64,000 bases of DNA from Roseibium aggregatum (GTDB lineage Bacteria; Pseudomonadota; Alphaproteobacteria; Rhizobiales; Stappiaceae): positions 1 to 64,000 of the forward strand of contig NZ_JABFCZ010000022.1 of the NCBI RefSeq assembly GCF_014692675.1. Reading direction: 5' to 3'. The translations under genes and the position numbers were made by a program. How positions within the stretch are numbered: the first letter of the stretch is position 1; every line of letters starts with the position of its first letter. Of the stretch, positions 61,656 to 64,000 are shown piece by piece. The notes beneath the pieces were generated by a model that did no database searches, had not been told where the DNA came from, and saw nothing but the letters and a program-made list of their open reading frames with translations.

Positions 61656-61682
61656 GCCCCGGACGGATAATCCGTCCGGGGC
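61656..61682 (-). repeat. Strong hairpin between dctP and dctQ
   Basis: GCCCCGGACGGA (61656-61667), loop TAA, TCCGTCCGGGGC (61671-61682): a perfect 12-bp stem 19 bases after the dctP stop. In the gene direction it is followed by TTTCCC. It probably acts as a leaky terminator or 3' shield so that more DctP than DctQM is made. Confidence 0.65.
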
Positions 61683-61701
61683 AAGGATGACGGGAGGGTG
61701 A

Positions 61702-62706
61702 TCAAAGGGCCTGTGCTGCTGCGAGCACCTTGGCGCCGAGATCCCCGGCCTTTTCCTTGTAGGTGTCGTAGACCGGCTGGGCGACGGCTTTCCAGGCGGC
61801 GAGTTCATCCGCCGTCGGCTTGTAGACCGTCATGCCGTTTTCCTTGGCTGCCGCATAGGCGTCGGCCTCGATCTGGGACATGCGGTCGCGCACGTCGGCT
61901 TCTGCCTTCATGGCGGCTGCCTCGATCAACTCCCGGTGCTTTTCGGGCAGGCCGTTCCAGAAGTCGGTGTTGACCACGACGATGAATTCGATGTCGGCGT
62001 GGTTGGTCTCGGTGATCGTGTCCATCACTTCCCAGAGCTTGCGCGACTTCACGCCGGACACGCCGGTCATGCCGATGTCGACCGTGCCGCGCTGGTAGGC
62101 GAGATACTGCTCGGACCCGGAGATCAGCGTCGGCGCGCCGCCGGCGGCCGTGACGAAGTCGCCGAGGGTCTTGCCGAAGACACGGACCTTCTTGCCCTTC
62201 ATGTCGGCCGGGGTTTTCACCGGGCCGCCGTTGGACAGCATGATCGCGCCGCCATAGGCCTGCCACCACAATACGGTGGAGCCGGTGCCTGCGATCGCTT
62301 CGTCCAGGGGTCCGCGAACCGGAGAGCCCTTGGCAACGGCCGCGCGGACCTTGGCTTCCGAATCGAACAGGAACGGCTGGTAGAAGATATCGACGGCCGG
62401 AATGTCGCCGACGTAACGGGTGAGCGAAGCAACGCCCATCTCGATGGCGCCGGAACCGACGGCGGCCGGGACTTCCTTGTCCTTATAAAGCTGCGCGCTG
62501 TCGTAGATTTCCACGGCGATCTCACCGTTGGAGGTCTTTTCGACCTCTTCCTTGAACAGCACCAGGTTCTGGCCGAGGTGGCTCTTGAGCGGAAGTTGGA
62601 GCGAAATGCGCAGTGTGGTGTCGGCGGCAAGGGCCGAACCGGATGACAGGCCGGCGAAAAGACCGGCGGCAAGGGCCGCGCCGGCGGCCCAGGTAAGAGC
62701 TTTCAT
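61702..62706 (-). CDS. dctP: TRAP transporter substrate-binding protein DctP
   Basis: 334 residues from the ATG at 62706, with AGGAACAAT upstream. The signal peptide ends SSGSALA. The body begins DTTLRISLQLPLKSHLGQNL VLFKEEVEKTSNG, and KKVRVFGKTLGDFVTAAGGA PTLISGSEQYLAYQRGTVDI lies in the middle, as in DctP. The conserved arginine that binds the carboxylate is in KVRVFGKT. The ligand is a carboxylic acid. Confidence 0.9.
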   Translation of the reverse strand: MKALTWAAGAALAAGLFAGLSSGSALAADTTLRISLQLPLKSHLGQNLVLFKEEVEKTSNGEIAVEIYDSAQLYKDKEVPAAVGSGAIEMGVASLTRYVGDIPAVDIFYQPFLFDSEAKVRAAVAKGSPVRGPLDEAIAGTGSTVLWWQAYGGAIMLSNGGPVKTPADMKGKKVRVFGKTLGDFVTAAGGAPTLISGSEQYLAYQRGTVDIGMTGVSGVKSRKLWEVMDTITETNHADIEFIVVVNTDFWNGLPEKHRELIEAAAMKAEADVRDRMSQIEADAYAAAKENGMTVYKPTADELAAWKAVAQPVYDTYKEKAGDLGAKVLAAAQAL

Positions 62707-62952
62707 GATTGTTCCTCCCAATGTTTATGGCAGTGAGATTGACCCAAGGTTCGAAGGCGGTCAACTCGTTCCGCAATTGAAATATCGATGGAAATGCATC
62801 CGGTGCATTCGGGCAAGCACGGCACTCAGGAAAAGAGTTTTGCCGTGAAATGTGTTTTCCGGGGCTTGCCAGAAGACCGTTTTGCCTTGAACGTTCAGGG
62901 AAGATGGAACAGGTCGTTCCACATTAATTCCGCCAGATTTTCCGAGGGTCCA

Positions 62953-63900
62953 ATGAGCAAAGTCGATATTCTCATGCCGCGTGCCATGCTGCCGGTCGTC
63001 ATGCGCGGACTGGAGGAAAAATTCACGGTGCACAAGCCGTTCGAGGCGGCGGATCCGGACGGGCTGATGGCGGAGGTCGCGGACAGGATCCGCGGGATCG
63101 CCGTACTGGGCACCCGGATCGATGCGGAGTTTCTGGTCAAATTCCCGAATGTGGAGATCGCTTCGAATTTCGGCGTCGGCTACGACAACATCAATGTGGC
63201 CGACTGTTCGGCGAAGAACATCGTCGTGACGAACACGCCCGATGTGCTGACCGAGGAGGTCGCCGATACCGCGCTCGGTCTTCTGATCATGACCGCCCGC
63301 GAACTGTCGGCGGCCGAAAAATGGCTGCGCGACGGTAAATGGGAATCGAAGGGTCCCTATCCCCTGACCGGCGCGACCCTGGTCGGCCGGACACTCGGGA
63401 TTTTCGGCCTCGGCCGGATCGGCAAGGCAATCGCCAAACGCGCGGAAGCCTTCGGTCTCAAGGTCCATTATTACGGCCGCACACGCCAGGCGGACGTCGC
63501 CTATCCCTATCACGACAGCCTGCTTGGCCTGGCGGATGCCTGCGACACCCTGATGGTGGTCGCGCCGGGCGGTCCGGAGACCCATCATGCGGTCAATAGT
63601 GAGGTCCTCGCCGCACTCGGGTCAAACGGCATCCTGATCAATATCGGCCGGGGAACCGTGGTCGACGAAGCCGCCCTGATCGAGGCTCTGGAAAAGCGTG
63701 TCATCTATGGTGCAGGTCTCGACGTGTTCGAAGACGAACCCCATGTGCCGGCCGGGCTGATGGCGCTCGACCGGGTCACACTGCTGCCCCATGTGGGCTC
63801 CGCGTCGGTGCAGACGCGGGATGCGATGGGGCAGCTCGTGGTCGATAATCTGACGAGCTGGTTTGAAACGGGCAAGGCCGTGACGCCGGTTCCCGGCTGA
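62953..63900 (+). CDS. 2-hydroxyacid dehydrogenase (glyoxylate/hydroxypyruvate reductase type)
   Basis: 315 residues from the ATG at 62953, preceded by CGAGGG. NAD(P) motif GIFGLGRIGKAIAKRAEAFG (about 148-167), catalytic Arg in INIGRGTVVDEAAL, Glu in DVFEDEPHVP and His in LLPHVGSAS. It interconverts 2-hydroxy and 2-oxo acids. It is divergent from the dctPQM-lyase operon, across 246 bases without a clear operator, and may prepare or finish the same substrate. Confidence 0.87.
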   Translation: MSKVDILMPRAMLPVVMRGLEEKFTVHKPFEAADPDGLMAEVADRIRGIAVLGTRIDAEFLVKFPNVEIASNFGVGYDNINVADCSAKNIVVTNTPDVLTEEVADTALGLLIMTARELSAAEKWLRDGKWESKGPYPLTGATLVGRTLGIFGLGRIGKAIAKRAEAFGLKVHYYGRTRQADVAYPYHDSLLGLADACDTLMVVAPGGPETHHAVNSEVLAALGSNGILINIGRGTVVDEAALIEALEKRVIYGAGLDVFEDEPHVPAGLMALDRVTLLPHVGSASVQTRDAMGQLVVDNLTSWFETGKAVTPVPG

Positions 63901-63913
63901 GGCTCTACAGCGG

Positions 63914-64000
63914 TCAGGCCTTGCTGTTTGCCGCCAGGAACTCCTCCATGCGCTTCAGGGCGCGGAGGATGTTTTCCGTCGAGTTGGCATAGGACAGGCG
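63914..64000 (-). CDS. Aminotransferase, C-terminal fragment at window edge
   Basis: 28 codons and a stop at 63914-63916, reading leftwards. The peptide begins RLSYANSTENILRALKRMEE and ends AANSKA; the RLSYANSTENI segment is the end of class I aspartate-type aminotransferases, where its Arg binds the substrate carboxylate. Everything upstream lies beyond the window. Confidence 0.7.
   Translation of the reverse strand, partial: RLSYANSTENILRALKRMEEFLAANSKA

Overview
The window looks like chromosomal DNA of a GC-rich alphaproteobacterium, probably Hyphomicrobiales/Stappiaceae-like (Roseibium or Labrenzia type). Evidence is a C4-pathway hemA (ALA synthase), an RpoE-ChrR pair, several TRAP transporters including a TAXI type, an FeS-type photolyase, and short intergenic repeats common in this group. 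The genus is inference; there is no rRNA or tRNA gene to check it against.

Layout. 1-1139: the 5' end of an IS1182-like transposase beside two 5'-truncated gene remnants (LacI regulator and DhaL), joined at about 645-655 as if one deletion removed both promoters. 1256-8830: a compact singlet-oxygen/photo-oxidative stress island. It holds an SDR gene, a divergent operon resembling the furan fatty acid genes (FAD desaturase, DUF1365, CFA-type methyltransferase), rpoE-chrR, DUF2177 and a [4Fe-4S] photolyase. All three transcription units carry the same promoter architecture, (T/C)GATCC-N16-CGTANN. 8844-16133: XRE-cupin regulator with a class III aminotransferase, then TetR with an RND efflux pair. 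16143-24363: ThDP enzyme divergent from a TAXI-TRAP transporter, IclR regulator, amidohydrolase and flavin monooxygenase, probably uptake and breakdown of an organic (aromatic?) acid. 24378-31798: a HhH-GPD-like protein and a complete nine-gene N-type ATPase operon (atpDCQRBEFAG). 32254: hemA. 33785-37652: creatininase family, putative metalloprotease, MFS carrier and cupredoxin.

37873-46966 looks like a nucleobase catabolism and uptake region: 8-oxoguanine deaminase, RidA, and an ABC transporter operon with a cytosine-deaminase-like enzyme and an FAD oxidase behind a structured leader RNA; two flavodoxin-fold oxidoreductases follow. 47084-53496: MarR, chromate transporter, small membrane protein, alkyltransferase, DMT carrier, L,D-transpeptidase, OmpA lipoprotein and LacI. 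53531-58612: two paralogous PAS/GAF/GGDEF cyclases, one with four tandem PAS copies, sharing an upstream 17-mer. 58613-58972: an AT-rich gap followed by a possible small RNA. 58973-63900: DctMQP TRAP transporter, an isocitrate-lyase-superfamily enzyme and a divergent 2-hydroxyacid dehydrogenase. The window ends in the 3' end of an aminotransferase gene.

The most interesting items are the shared RpoE-type promoters around a putative furan-lipid operon, the N-ATPase with a two-carboxylate c-subunit and a b-delta fusion, the CRP/FNR-type box positioned at about -42 of a hemA promoter, the structured leader of the NMT1-type ABC operon, and the untranslated RNA candidate near 58.8-58.95 kb. All readings were made by eye, without database searches.
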